From contig CAJPUK010000138.1 in assembly GCA_905373785.1 (NCBI GenBank), forward strand, positions 1 through 5,403: a stretch of 5,403 nucleotides of DNA, written 5' to 3'. The position numbers and the translations under genes are program-made. Shown here in pieces: positions 1 to 5,203 of the stretch. Positions within the stretch are counted from its first letter, which is position 1; every line of letters begins with the position of its first letter. The notes under the pieces were generated by a model. It was not told the origin of the DNA, made no database searches, and saw only the letters and a program-made list of their open reading frames with translations. The DNA comes from an uncultured Johnsonella sp. (lineage in GTDB: Bacteria; Bacillota; Clostridia; Lachnospirales; Lachnospiraceae).

Positions 1-635
1 TTAAAAAAATATGTTCACATGTGGATCATACGATTCTTAAGGCTGATACAAGCCTAAAAGATATTGATAAATTATGCGAGGAGGCTATAAGGTTGAAGAC
101 CGCTTCCGTATGCATACCTCCACATTATATAAAGTATGTACATGATAAATACGGCAAGGAGCTTGTTATCTGTACGGTAGTAGGCTTTCCTTTGGGATAT
201 GCCTGCAGCGAAGCAAAAAAAGCCGAGACAAGAAAGGCTTTGGAAGACGGTGCTTTGGAAATAGATATGGTAATAAATATCTGTGATGTGAAGAATAAAG
301 ACTATGATAAGGTTGAGGCTGAGATAAGGCAGTTAAAAGAGCTTGTAGGAGATAAGGTATTAAAGGTTATAATAGAGTGCTGTTATCTTGATGAAGAAGA
401 AAAAATCAAACTTTGTGAGATAGTAAGCAAGGCTAAGGCGGATTTTATAAAGACTTCAACAGGTTTCGGAAGTTCAGGTGCCAAAAAGGAAGATATAGAG
501 CTTTTTAAAAAGCATATATCAAAGGATGTAAAGATAAAAGCAGCCGGAGGTATAAGAACCCTTGAAGATATGGAGGAGTTTATAAATTTAGGTTGTGAAA
601 GAATAGGAAGTTCTTCTATAGGAAAATTATGCTAA
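1..635 (+). CDS. deoC: deoxyribose-phosphate aldolase, 5' end outside window
   Basis: DeoC is a cytoplasmic class I aldolase that cleaves 2-deoxy-D-ribose-5-phosphate into glyceraldehyde-3-phosphate and acetaldehyde, the last step of deoxynucleoside catabolism. The frame is already open at base 3 and reads KKICSHVDHTILKAD, so the GTG at 21 is the Val before the conserved DHT motif and not a start; the true start lies upstream. The ATG at 11 is out of frame. Counting that Val as residue 1, visible family motifs are DHTILKADTS (2-11), ICTVVGFPLG (50-59), EIDMVINI (80-87) with the catalytic Asp82, DFIKTSTGFG (141-150) with Schiff-base Lys144, and KIKAAGGIRT (171-180) with the second active-site Lys173. 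About 210 residues are visible, fitting the short Bacillus-type DeoC class of roughly 220. The C-terminus ends in IGSSSIGKLC. The stop TAA (633-635) directly abuts a large inverted-repeat element. No catalytic residue is missing. Confidence 0.96.
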   Translation, partial: KKICSHVDHTILKADTSLKDIDKLCEEAIRLKTASVCIPPHYIKYVHDKYGKELVICTVVGFPLGYACSEAKKAETRKALEDGALEIDMVINICDVKNKDYDKVEAEIRQLKELVGDKVLKVIIECCYLDEEEKIKLCEIVSKAKADFIKTSTGFGSSGAKKEDIELFKKHISKDVKIKAAGGIRTLEDMEEFINLGCERIGSSSIGKLC

Positions 636-805
636 AGTTCAGGCAGGTTATTCATCTTCGTCAAAAAAACTAAAAAAGTTTAATTTCTATTTATAAATTA
701 GACGAAGATGAATGCAGGCAGTAGCCTGATAGATATACATATATAATATACACCTGAAAGCAAGTTTTCATTTGGTATATTATATATGTATATTTTGCCT
801 GAACT
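636..805. repeat. 170-nt nested inverted-repeat element
   Basis: The segment is closed by perfect 10-bp terminal inverted repeats, AGTTCAGGCA (636-645) and TGCCTGAACT (796-805). Inside are a perfect 13-bp stem (650-662 with 701-713), a 5-bp CAGGC/GCCTG hairpin (715-719 with 724-728) and a perfect 19-bp AT-rich stem (733-751 with 775-793). The loop of the 13-bp stem itself holds two small hairpins (667-671/677-681 and about 682-686/695-699). The loop of the 19-bp stem holds a TGAAA/TTTCA hairpin (755-759/766-770). Most of the segment can therefore pair as one multibranch fold. It starts at the first base after the deoC stop. It could be a MITE-like non-autonomous element, a structured 3' UTR or small RNA, or a processing or termination structure; the 19-bp stem is followed by a short T-rich stretch (789-796). 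I see no clear target-site duplication and no ORF. Confidence 0.75.
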
Positions 806-824
806 GTAACAAAATTATTACAAT
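795..824 (+). promoter_or_regulatory. predicted sigma-A promoter of the lipoprotein gene
   Basis: A TTGCCT -35 box (795-800, 4/6 matches) and a TACAAT -10 box (819-824, 5/6) are separated by 18 bp. They lie 23 bp upstream of a well-placed ribosome binding site. The -35 box overlaps the right terminal repeat of the 636-805 element. An imperfect operator-like pair, TGTAA-N8-TTACA (805-822), fills the spacer and overlaps the -10 box. The prediction rests on consensus matching only. Confidence 0.5.
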
Positions 825-834
825 AGACTTACAT

Positions 835-840
835 AAGGAG
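835..840 (+). promoter_or_regulatory. ribosome binding site fixing the lipoprotein start at ATG 848
   Basis: AAGGAG ends 7 nt before ATG 848. This favours ATG 848 over the in-frame TTG at 845 and over any start nearer the signal peptide. Confidence 0.8.
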
Positions 841-847
841 TAATTTG

Positions 848-1552
848 ATGAAGAAAAGAGATAAATTTATGATTGGCAGTCATTTTTCTAGCTGCTCATA
901 CGGTTCTAAAAGCAATTGGGTTAATAAAAAATATAAATTTCTAACGGCAATACTTTTAGGTGCTTCGCTTATGTCGGCTTGCTCAAATTCGGGCACAGAA
1001 AGCAGCAAGGCTTTAGAAAGTACGGCACAGGAAAGCACACAGGCAAGTGTACAGGAAGGTACGACACAGGAGAGTGTGCAGAAAGGAGTAACGGAAAACA
1101 GTAGCATCGCAGTAATAAATGAGGACGGCTCTACAGTTACAGATCAAGGTGCATTAAGTATTTTTGAGGATTTTAATACCTTGGAAGAAGCGGCAAAGTG
1201 TGCAGGTTTTGAATTGGTCGCACCTGAAAAAATAGAAGGTTATGAAAATAGATATATACAGGCGGTAAAGAATGAGATGATACAGGTCATCTATGATGAC
1301 AGTGCCGCTGAAAACAGTATAACCATAAGAAAGTCAAACAACATAGAAGATAGCATGCTAAGCGGTGACTATAATCAGTATAGTAATCAAAAAGAAACAG
1401 AAATAGAGGGTGTTAAAGTAAGCTTAAAAGGCAACGAAGAGGGCAGTGTAAGTCTTGCTACATGGACAAACGGTAATTACAGTTATTCTTTCGGACTTAG
1501 CAAGTCCATGCCTGAAGATAAGCTGATAGAGATAGTTAAAGGAATTAAATAA
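848..1552 (+). CDS. lipoprotein with DUF4367-like C-terminal domain
   Basis: This is a 234-residue secreted lipoprotein of unknown function. A signal peptide with basic NKKYK (26-30), hydrophobic FLTAILLGASLMSA and a lipobox ending at Cys45 predicts lipidation at the outer face of the membrane. Residues 46-80 form a Ser/Thr/Gln/Glu linker with degenerate QEST/QESV units, a typical surface spacer. The rest (about 90-234) is a compact domain; its tail, with EIEGVKVSLKG, an ATWTNGNYSYSFGL segment and a final LIEIVKGIK helix, resembles the DUF4367 pattern of a 'W-x-x-G-x-Y' strand pair followed by a helix. That match is from memory of the family and is moderate. The signal peptide is preceded by about 25 extra residues (MKKRDKFMIGSHFSSCSYGS onward), which is unusual, yet the ribosome binding site clearly points to ATG 848. 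The gene has its own predicted promoter and sits between deoC and the nucleoside-binding gene, but nothing in its sequence shows nucleoside binding. Confidence 0.88.
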   Translation: MKKRDKFMIGSHFSSCSYGSKSNWVNKKYKFLTAILLGASLMSACSNSGTESSKALESTAQESTQASVQEGTTQESVQKGVTENSSIAVINEDGSTVTDQGALSIFEDFNTLEEAAKCAGFELVAPEKIEGYENRYIQAVKNEMIQVIYDDSAAENSITIRKSNNIEDSMLSGDYNQYSNQKETEIEGVKVSLKGNEEGSVSLATWTNGNYSYSFGLSKSMPEDKLIEIVKGIK

Positions 1553-1573
1553 TTTTTATATGTTTATAAAAAT
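1552..1573 (+). terminator. weak AT-only hairpin after the lipoprotein gene
   Basis: ATTTTTATA (1552-1560) pairs perfectly with TATAAAAAT (1565-1573) over a 4-nt loop, starting at the last base of the stop codon. The stem contains no GC pair and only a loose AT-rich tail follows, so efficient termination is doubtful. Confidence 0.3.
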
Positions 1574-1581
1574 TTATATAT

Positions 1582-1609
1582 TTGCTTATATCTCAATTAA
1601 TGGTAAAAT
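1582..1609 (+). promoter_or_regulatory. predicted promoter of the BMP-add operon
   Basis: An extended -10, TGGTAAAAT (TG at 1601-1602, hexamer TAAAAT 1604-1609), lies 16 bp downstream of TTGCTT (1582-1587). Transcription would start near 1616, giving a leader of about 60 nt that contains the palindrome at 1632-1648. The prediction is by consensus only. Confidence 0.55.
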
Positions 1610-1631
1610 TAAATATGTAAGCGTATAAATG

Positions 1632-1648
1632 CCAAAATAATATTTTGG
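1632..1648. promoter_or_regulatory. 17-nt palindrome, candidate operator of the BMP-add operon
   Basis: CCAAAATAATATTTTGG has perfect 8-bp arms around one central base. It lies between the predicted transcription start (about 1616) and the ribosome binding site at 1665, a position suited to a roadblock repressor. In RNA the arms can hardly form a hairpin because the loop would be one base, so a DNA-binding dimer is the more natural reader. The cognate regulator is unknown and not in the window. Confidence 0.5.
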
Positions 1649-1664
1649 TAAAAACTCAAATAAT

Positions 1665-1671
1665 AAGGAGG
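1665..1671 (+). promoter_or_regulatory. strong ribosome binding site of the BMP gene
   Basis: AAGGAGG lies 7 nt before ATG 1679 and is a near-perfect Shine-Dalgarno sequence, consistent with high expression of a substrate-binding protein. Confidence 0.85.
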
Positions 1672-1678
1672 ATTTATT

Positions 1679-2839
1679 ATGAGGAAATTAGCAAGTGTAT
1701 TATTGATGTCAGCTGTAGCGGTATCTTTACTTTCAGCCTGTGCAAAGCCTACAACCGAAACTCAGGCAAGTTCGGATGCAAGTCAGGCAGGCGAGTCCGT
1801 ATCGGATGCGGGAAGCGAGGCGGCTTCCGAAGGAACTTCTGCTTCAGGCTACGAGCTTGCACTTATTACAGATGTAGGAACTATAGATGACAAGTCATTT
1901 AACCAAGGTTCATGGGAAGGGCTTGATAAGTATGCTACAGAGCATAATATTACCCATAAGTATTACAAGCCGGCAGAAAAATCAGATGCTGCTTGTATTG
2001 ATGCTATAGACCTTGCGGTTAAGGGCGGTGCAAAACTTATAGTAACACCGGGATTCTTATTTGAAGGACCTGTACATGAGGCACAGGCTAAGTATCCTGA
2101 TGTAAAGTTTGTTACAATAGATGCAGAGCCTAAGTCAGGTGATACAGCGGATATAGCACAAAACTCACATGCAATCTTTTATGCTGAGGAGCAGGCAGGT
2201 TACCTTGCAGGTTATGCAGCGGTAAAAGAGGGTTATAAGAGCTTAGGATTTATGGGCGGAATAGCTGTTCCTGCAGTTGTAAGATTCGGCTACGGATATG
2301 TTCAGGGTGCAGATGCGGCAGCTAAGGAATTAGGACTTGCCAAGGGTGATGTAAAGATCAAGTACACCTATGTAGGAAACTTTGATGCAAGCCCTGAAAA
2401 CCAGACAAAGGCAGCTTCATGGTACAATGAAGGTGTTGAATGTATATTTGCTTGCGGCGGTGCTGTAGGAAACTCAGTTATGAAGGCGGCAGAGGCGGCA
2501 GATAAGGTAGTTATAGGAGTGGATGTAGACCAGTCGGTTGAGTCACCCACAGTTATAACCTCAGCTACCAAGAATCTTCAAGATTCAGTATACAATGCTA
2601 TAGCAGAGTTTTATGAAGGAAAATTCCCGGGCGGAACCAAGGTTATACTTACAGCAAGCGATCTTGGTGTAGGACTTCCTATGGAAAGTTCCAAGTTCAA
2701 GAATTTTACAAAAGAAGATTATGATAAATTATATGAGAGCTTAAAGAGCGGAAGTGTAACTATAGCTAATGATGAGGCTGTAGGGGACAATGTTACCGAT
2801 ATAAGCACAGAAGTGGTAGAGGTAAGCTCTGTAGAGTAA
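1679..2839 (+). CDS. BMP-family (PnrA-like) nucleoside-binding lipoprotein
   Basis: This is the extracellular substrate-binding lipoprotein of a probable ABC nucleoside importer. The signal peptide MRKLASVLLMSAVAVSLLSA ends in a lipobox with Cys21, followed by a Ser/Ala/Glu linker to about residue 56. The BMP domain (Pfam Bmp; relatives are Treponema PnrA and Lactococcus BmpA) runs from about 58 to 350. It shows the N-terminal signature TDVGTIDDKSFNQ (64-76), VTPGF (122-126), the hinge-proximal GGIAVPAVVRFGYGYVQGA (193-211), FACGGAVG (257-264), GVDVDQS (280-286) and SATKN (295-299). The length of 386 residues is normal for a long-linker family member. In PnrA and BmpA the ligands are purine and other nucleosides; that specificity here is inferred, supported by the adenosine deaminase gene 5 nt downstream. 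No permease or ATPase gene lies in the window, so they are either further away or the protein serves a shared importer. A strong ribosome binding site, a promoter and a palindrome precede it. Confidence 0.95.
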   Translation: MRKLASVLLMSAVAVSLLSACAKPTTETQASSDASQAGESVSDAGSEAASEGTSASGYELALITDVGTIDDKSFNQGSWEGLDKYATEHNITHKYYKPAEKSDAACIDAIDLAVKGGAKLIVTPGFLFEGPVHEAQAKYPDVKFVTIDAEPKSGDTADIAQNSHAIFYAEEQAGYLAGYAAVKEGYKSLGFMGGIAVPAVVRFGYGYVQGADAAAKELGLAKGDVKIKYTYVGNFDASPENQTKAASWYNEGVECIFACGGAVGNSVMKAAEAADKVVIGVDVDQSVESPTVITSATKNLQDSVYNAIAEFYEGKFPGGTKVILTASDLGVGLPMESSKFKNFTKEDYDKLYESLKSGSVTIANDEAVGDNVTDISTEVVEVSSVE

Positions 2840-2844
2840 AATAT

Positions 2845-3810
2845 ATGGATTATATTAAAAAATTACCGAAGATTGAGTTACATTGTCATTTGGACGGCTC
2901 TCTTCCAAGGGCTACTATTGAAGAACTTTTAGGAAGAGAGGTAGAAGACTCTGAGCTTAGCGTGTCTGAGGACTGTAAGAGCCTAACCGAATACCTGCAA
3001 AAGTTTGACCTGCCCTTAAGTGCTCTTACGAGCTATGCTGCATTTAAAAAGGCGGCAAAAGATTTTGTATTAAGCCTACAGGCGGATAATACGATCTATG
3101 CGGAAGTAAGATTCGCTCCGCTGCTTTCAGTTAATGCTAACCTTAAGTTAAGGGATATAATGGAAGCTGTGATAGAGGGATTAAAAGAAGGCAAAGCACT
3201 TACCGGTATATATGTGGGACTTATAGCCTGTGCCATGAGGCACCATGAGCCTGAAAAAAGCCTTAGAATGTTCTCTGAGATAAGGGATTATTTGGGCTTC
3301 GGTCTTAATGCCTTGGATCTTGCAGGAGATGAGTCAAAGTATCCTATGAGCTTATTTATGGACTTATTCAAAAAGGCAAAGTGCATGGGCTATCCATTTA
3401 CAATACACGCCGGAGAGTGCAGGGATGTAAGGAATGTGCTTTTAAGCGTAGAGGCAGGGGCTTTAAGAATAGGTCATGGTATAGCCTTAAGCGGACAAAG
3501 TGATGCTATAAAGCTGTGTAAGGATAAGGGCATAGGCATAGAGATGTGTCCTATAAGTAACTTGCAGACAAAGGCGGTTGATGATATCAAAGCCTATCCT
3601 CTAAAAGAGTTTCTTGAAGCCGGACTGTCAGTTACCGTTAATACTGATAACAGAACTGTAAGCAACAGTACTATGGAAAAGGAACTTGAGTTTGTGGCAA
3701 ATGAGTTCGCACTTGGTGAGGATGTCATAAAGAAGCTTATGATAAACGCTGCCAATCTGGCTTTTGCAGATGATAATATAAAACATAACTTGTTAAATAA
3801 AATATTGTAG
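2845..3810 (+). CDS. add: adenosine deaminase
   Basis: This zinc amidohydrolase hydrolyses adenosine and deoxyadenosine to inosine and deoxyinosine plus ammonia in the cytoplasm. It has 321 residues, close to the usual bacterial length of about 330. Metal ligands and catalytic residues are in place: HCHLDGS with His13 and His15, Asp17 and Gly18 near the substrate, DLAGDE (158-163), HAGE with His188 and catalytic Glu191, RIGHG with His211, CPISN (235-239), and NTDNRTVSN (266-274) with zinc ligand Asp268. The residue after it is Asn269 where mammalian enzymes have a second Asp; from memory this TDN form also occurs in other Gram-positive adenosine deaminases, so it is probably not a defect. ATG 2845 is only 5 nt after the BMP stop and has a weak ribosome binding site (GAG near 2834-2836), so it is probably translationally coupled to the BMP gene. 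Its product feeds the phosphorylase encoded downstream. Confidence 0.97.
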   Translation: MDYIKKLPKIELHCHLDGSLPRATIEELLGREVEDSELSVSEDCKSLTEYLQKFDLPLSALTSYAAFKKAAKDFVLSLQADNTIYAEVRFAPLLSVNANLKLRDIMEAVIEGLKEGKALTGIYVGLIACAMRHHEPEKSLRMFSEIRDYLGFGLNALDLAGDESKYPMSLFMDLFKKAKCMGYPFTIHAGECRDVRNVLLSVEAGALRIGHGIALSGQSDAIKLCKDKGIGIEMCPISNLQTKAVDDIKAYPLKEFLEAGLSVTVNTDNRTVSNSTMEKELEFVANEFALGEDVIKKLMINAANLAFADDNIKHNLLNKIL

Positions 3811-3988
3811 TACTTGCAGAGAATGCTTTACACCAAGCACAAACATATTAATTAAAAGATGCATCAAAAAATAAGCAATAGATCGGCTTGAGCCTAATTT
3901 CATATGCCATGCATTGATTTAACTGCTGTATTGATGCAATGATATCTGAACTGATTATTGTTTGTGGAAGTTGTAAAGCGGTAAAACA

Positions 3989-4055
3989 CCTAAAGTATCG
4001 GTTTAAATATCAACAGGTAGCTACACCGTTATCTGTGAGATAATTGATATTTAGG
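3989..4055 (+). other. competing helices upstream of the terminator
   Basis: TAAATATCAA (4004-4013) pairs perfectly with TTGATATTTA (4044-4053), and ACAG/CTGT (4013-4016/4033-4036) can extend it inward. The same 3' strand can instead pair with CCTAAAGTATC (3989-3999, one bulge) through 4046-4055. The two folds exclude each other. The structure lies 13 nt before the terminator stem, in the presumed add 3' UTR. Confidence 0.5.
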
Positions 4056-4068
4056 TATTGTAATAATA

Positions 4069-4106
4069 AAAAGGGGCTGTTGAGATATTTTCAGCTCCTT
4101 TTATTT
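4069..4106 (+). terminator. Rho-independent terminator of the BMP-add transcript
   Basis: AAAAGGGGCTG (4069-4079) pairs with CAGCTCCTTTT (4092-4102) through 11 positions with one G-T wobble, around a 12-nt loop. A T-rich tail (TTTTATTTAT) overlaps and follows the stem. The A-run before and T-run after the stem could also allow termination on the other strand. It is about 260 nt after the add stop, leaving a long 3' UTR or, alternatively, serving a small RNA from this gap. Confidence 0.85.
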
Positions 4107-4111
4107 ATAGC

Positions 4112-4155
4112 AGGGGTGCTGTAAGGAATGTAGACTTACGGCGAACACCGCCCCT
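4112..4155. other. strong isolated hairpin after the terminator
   Basis: CTGTAAG (4119-4125) pairs with CTTACGG (4135-4141, one G-T) around a 9-nt loop. GGTG (4115-4118) pairs with CACC (4146-4149) across a CGAA internal loop, and AGG/CCT (4112-4114/4153-4155) closes the base; alternatively AGGGG pairs with CCCCT. No T-run follows, so it is not a standard terminator. I could not match it to a known RNA family. Confidence 0.55.
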
Positions 4156-4193
4156 AGTGTAGTGTATCGTTGATATCCAGCGTTATTATTGCT

Positions 4194-4222
4194 TTGCTAA
4201 TAGATTGTAACAAATACATAAT
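4194..4222 (+). promoter_or_regulatory. predicted sigma-A promoter of pnp
   Basis: TTGCTA (4194-4199, 4/6) and CATAAT (4217-4222, 5/6) are spaced by 17 bp. The spacer carries the small palindrome TTGTAACAA (4205-4213). Transcription from about 4229 would give a leader of roughly 150 nt. A weaker alternative is TTGCAG (4249-4254) with AATAAT (4271-4276). Confidence 0.45.
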
Positions 4223-4287
4223 AAGGGAAACGGATATTTACTCTACTATTGCAGATATTAATTAAATGTCAATAATACATTACATCA

Positions 4288-4322
4288 GATTGAGTATGGG
4301 GCTAAAGCTTCCCTACTCGATT
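4288..4322 (+). other. pnp leader hairpin 1
   Basis: The arms GATTGAGTA (4288-4296) and TACTCGATT (4314-4322) pair with two G-T wobbles. The stem continues through GGG/CCC (4298-4300/4311-4313) and GCT/AGC (4301-4303/4306-4308) with small bulges. No T-run follows, so it is a leader structure and not a terminator. Confidence 0.5.
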
Positions 4323-4339
4323 AGAAATCTATTAACCAA

Positions 4340-4357
4340 GTAGTCTTGCCCGACTAC
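4340..4357 (+). other. pnp leader hairpin 2
   Basis: GTAGTC (4340-4345) pairs perfectly with GACTAC (4352-4357) around the loop TTGCCC. The hairpin ends 14 nt before the ribosome binding site, close enough to affect translation initiation if bound or refolded. Confidence 0.5.
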
Positions 4358-4371
4358 ACCATTATTATATC

Positions 4372-4379
4372 AGGAGAGG
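4372..4379 (+). promoter_or_regulatory. ribosome binding site fixing the pnp start at ATG 4382
   Basis: AGGAGAGG lies directly before ATG 4382, with AGGAG ending 5 nt upstream. This rejects the in-frame TTG at 4346, which has no ribosome binding site, lies in hairpin 2 and would add 12 residues unlike the family. Confidence 0.8.
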
Positions 4380-4381
4380 AT

Positions 4382-5203
4382 ATGTTGTCTATTAAAGAAA
4401 AACTTGATACCTGCTTTAATGAGGTAAGAAAAAAGCTTAGTTTTAAACCGGAAGTGGCTTTGGTACTCGGTTCCGGTCTCGGTACTTATGCAGAGGATAT
4501 AGAAATAGTTGAAAGTCTATCATATAAGGACATAAAGGACTTTCCGGTGTCCACTGTAAGCGGACATGAGGGCAGATTTATCTGTGCATATATAGGGGAA
4601 GTTCCGGTGATCATTATGCAGGGAAGAGTGCATTACTATGAGGGGTATGAGATGACGGATGTGGTGCTGCCTATACGAATTATGTCCATGCTCGGAGCTA
4701 AGAAGCTTATATTAAGCAATGCTGCCGGCGGAATAAATCAAAGTTTCCACCCCGGAGATTTTATGATCTTAACCGACCATATCAGCAGCTTTGTAAGAAG
4801 TCCTCTTATAGGTCCCAATATAGATGAACTGGGTACAAGATTTCCGGATATGAGCGAGATCTACTCTAAAAGATGTGTAAATATAATAAAGGAAGTTGCA
4901 AAAAAACTTAGTATAGATATGAAAGAGGGAGTTTATCTTCAATGCAGCGGTCCTAATTATGAAAGTGCGGCAGAGATAAGAATGTATAAACTTATGGGAG
5001 CCGATGCGGTAGGTATGAGCACTGCCTGTGAAGCTATGGCAGCGGCACATATGGGTATGGAAGTAGCTGCAATCTCCTGCATAACCAACTACGCTACAGG
5101 ACTTAGTGACAGAAAACTTGATCATGTGGAAGTAAAGGAAGTTGCGGATAAGGTGTCAAGTCAGTTTAAGGGCTTGGTTACCGAGGTGATAAAGAATATA
5201 TAA
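4382..5203 (+). CDS. punA: purine-nucleoside phosphorylase, type I (trimeric, inosine/guanosine)
   Basis: This cytoplasmic enzyme phosphorolyses inosine, guanosine and their deoxy forms to the free base plus (deoxy)ribose-1-phosphate. The protein has 273 residues, matching the length of the Bacillus subtilis enzyme (about 271). Family motifs are in order: LGSGLG (29-34) with phosphate-binding Ser31, STVSGHEG (57-64), QGRVHYYEGY (80-89) with Arg82 and His84, SNAAGGIN (112-119), LIGPN (142-146), SGPNYES (189-195) with base-binding Glu194, AVGMST (209-214), and SCITNYATGL (232-241) with Asn236, the residue linked to 6-oxopurine specificity. His248 follows in DHVEV. It differs from the hexameric DeoD family in length and motifs. 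ATG 4382 is chosen from the ribosome binding site and family length. It acts on the product of add, but appears to be separately transcribed behind a terminator, with a long structured leader. No clear own terminator is seen. Confidence 0.96.
   Translation: MLSIKEKLDTCFNEVRKKLSFKPEVALVLGSGLGTYAEDIEIVESLSYKDIKDFPVSTVSGHEGRFICAYIGEVPVIIMQGRVHYYEGYEMTDVVLPIRIMSMLGAKKLILSNAAGGINQSFHPGDFMILTDHISSFVRSPLIGPNIDELGTRFPDMSEIYSKRCVNIIKEVAKKLSIDMKEGVYLQCSGPNYESAAEIRMYKLMGADAVGMSTACEAMAAAHMGMEVAAISCITNYATGLSDRKLDHVEVKEVADKVSSQFKGLVTEVIKNI

Larger units (their letters stand above)
3811..4381. other. 571-nt structured intergenic region without a credible gene
   Basis: No frame of convincing length, start and ribosome binding site is present on either strand. 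The region divides into a 3' part belonging to add (3811-4106, ending in a terminator), an isolated strong hairpin (4112-4155), and a 5' part belonging to pnp (about 4190-4381, with a predicted promoter and two leader hairpins). In 3858-3940 the motifs GATGCATC, ATGCATTGAT and TTGATGCA can pair in several ways, for example 3860-3867 with 3931-3938. I recognised no known riboswitch, tRNA or SRP motif. Confidence 0.7.

Noticed and set aside
21..23. GTG as a deoC start
   Set aside because: It encodes the Val before the conserved DHT motif, the frame is open upstream to the window edge, and no ribosome binding site precedes it.
845..847. TTG as the lipoprotein start
   Set aside because: ATG 848 follows directly and has ideal spacing from AAGGAG.
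880..1107. 75-codon minus-strand frame
   Set aside because: It is antisense to the lipoprotein linker; its Cys/Ser/Leu-rich product is a shadow of the repeat-rich codons.
1645..1890. 81-codon plus-strand frame over the BMP start
   Set aside because: It overlaps the BMP gene in another frame, has no ribosome binding site of its own and has a shadow-like composition.
2368..2571. 67-codon minus-strand frame within BMP
   Set aside because: It is antisense to conserved BMP motifs, with no start signal or family resemblance.
3266..3700. Asn269 in adenosine deaminase as a loss of function
   Set aside because: The zinc ligand Asp268 and the other catalytic residues are present, and the TDN form also occurs in bacterial relatives as I recall them.
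3972..3987. Catabolite-responsive (cre) site, TGTAAAGCGGTAAAAC
   Set aside because: The central CG is one base out of place relative to the cre consensus.
3848..4009. Minus-strand open frame of about 53 codons in the add-pnp gap, possibly a gene remnant
   Set aside because: It has no usable start or ribosome binding site, I recognised no family, and it overlaps hairpins and alternative pairings.
4112..4155. ZTP riboswitch, because of the GGCGAACA string
   Set aside because: The following hairpin and the CCGGGGAGC-like and CCGCCUGGGCA-like parts of the ZTP consensus are absent.
4266..4343. 25-codon leader-peptide ORF (ATG 4266, TAG 4341) before pnp
   Set aside because: No Shine-Dalgarno precedes it and it has no run of regulatory codons; a short ORF is expected by chance.
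4346..4381. TTG 4346 as pnp start
   Set aside because: It lies in the loop of leader hairpin 2, lacks a ribosome binding site and adds residues that the family does not have.
4769..5125. 118-codon minus-strand frame within pnp
   Set aside because: It is antisense to the phosphorylase motifs, and its Cys/His/Tyr/Ser-rich product is typical of a shadow frame.
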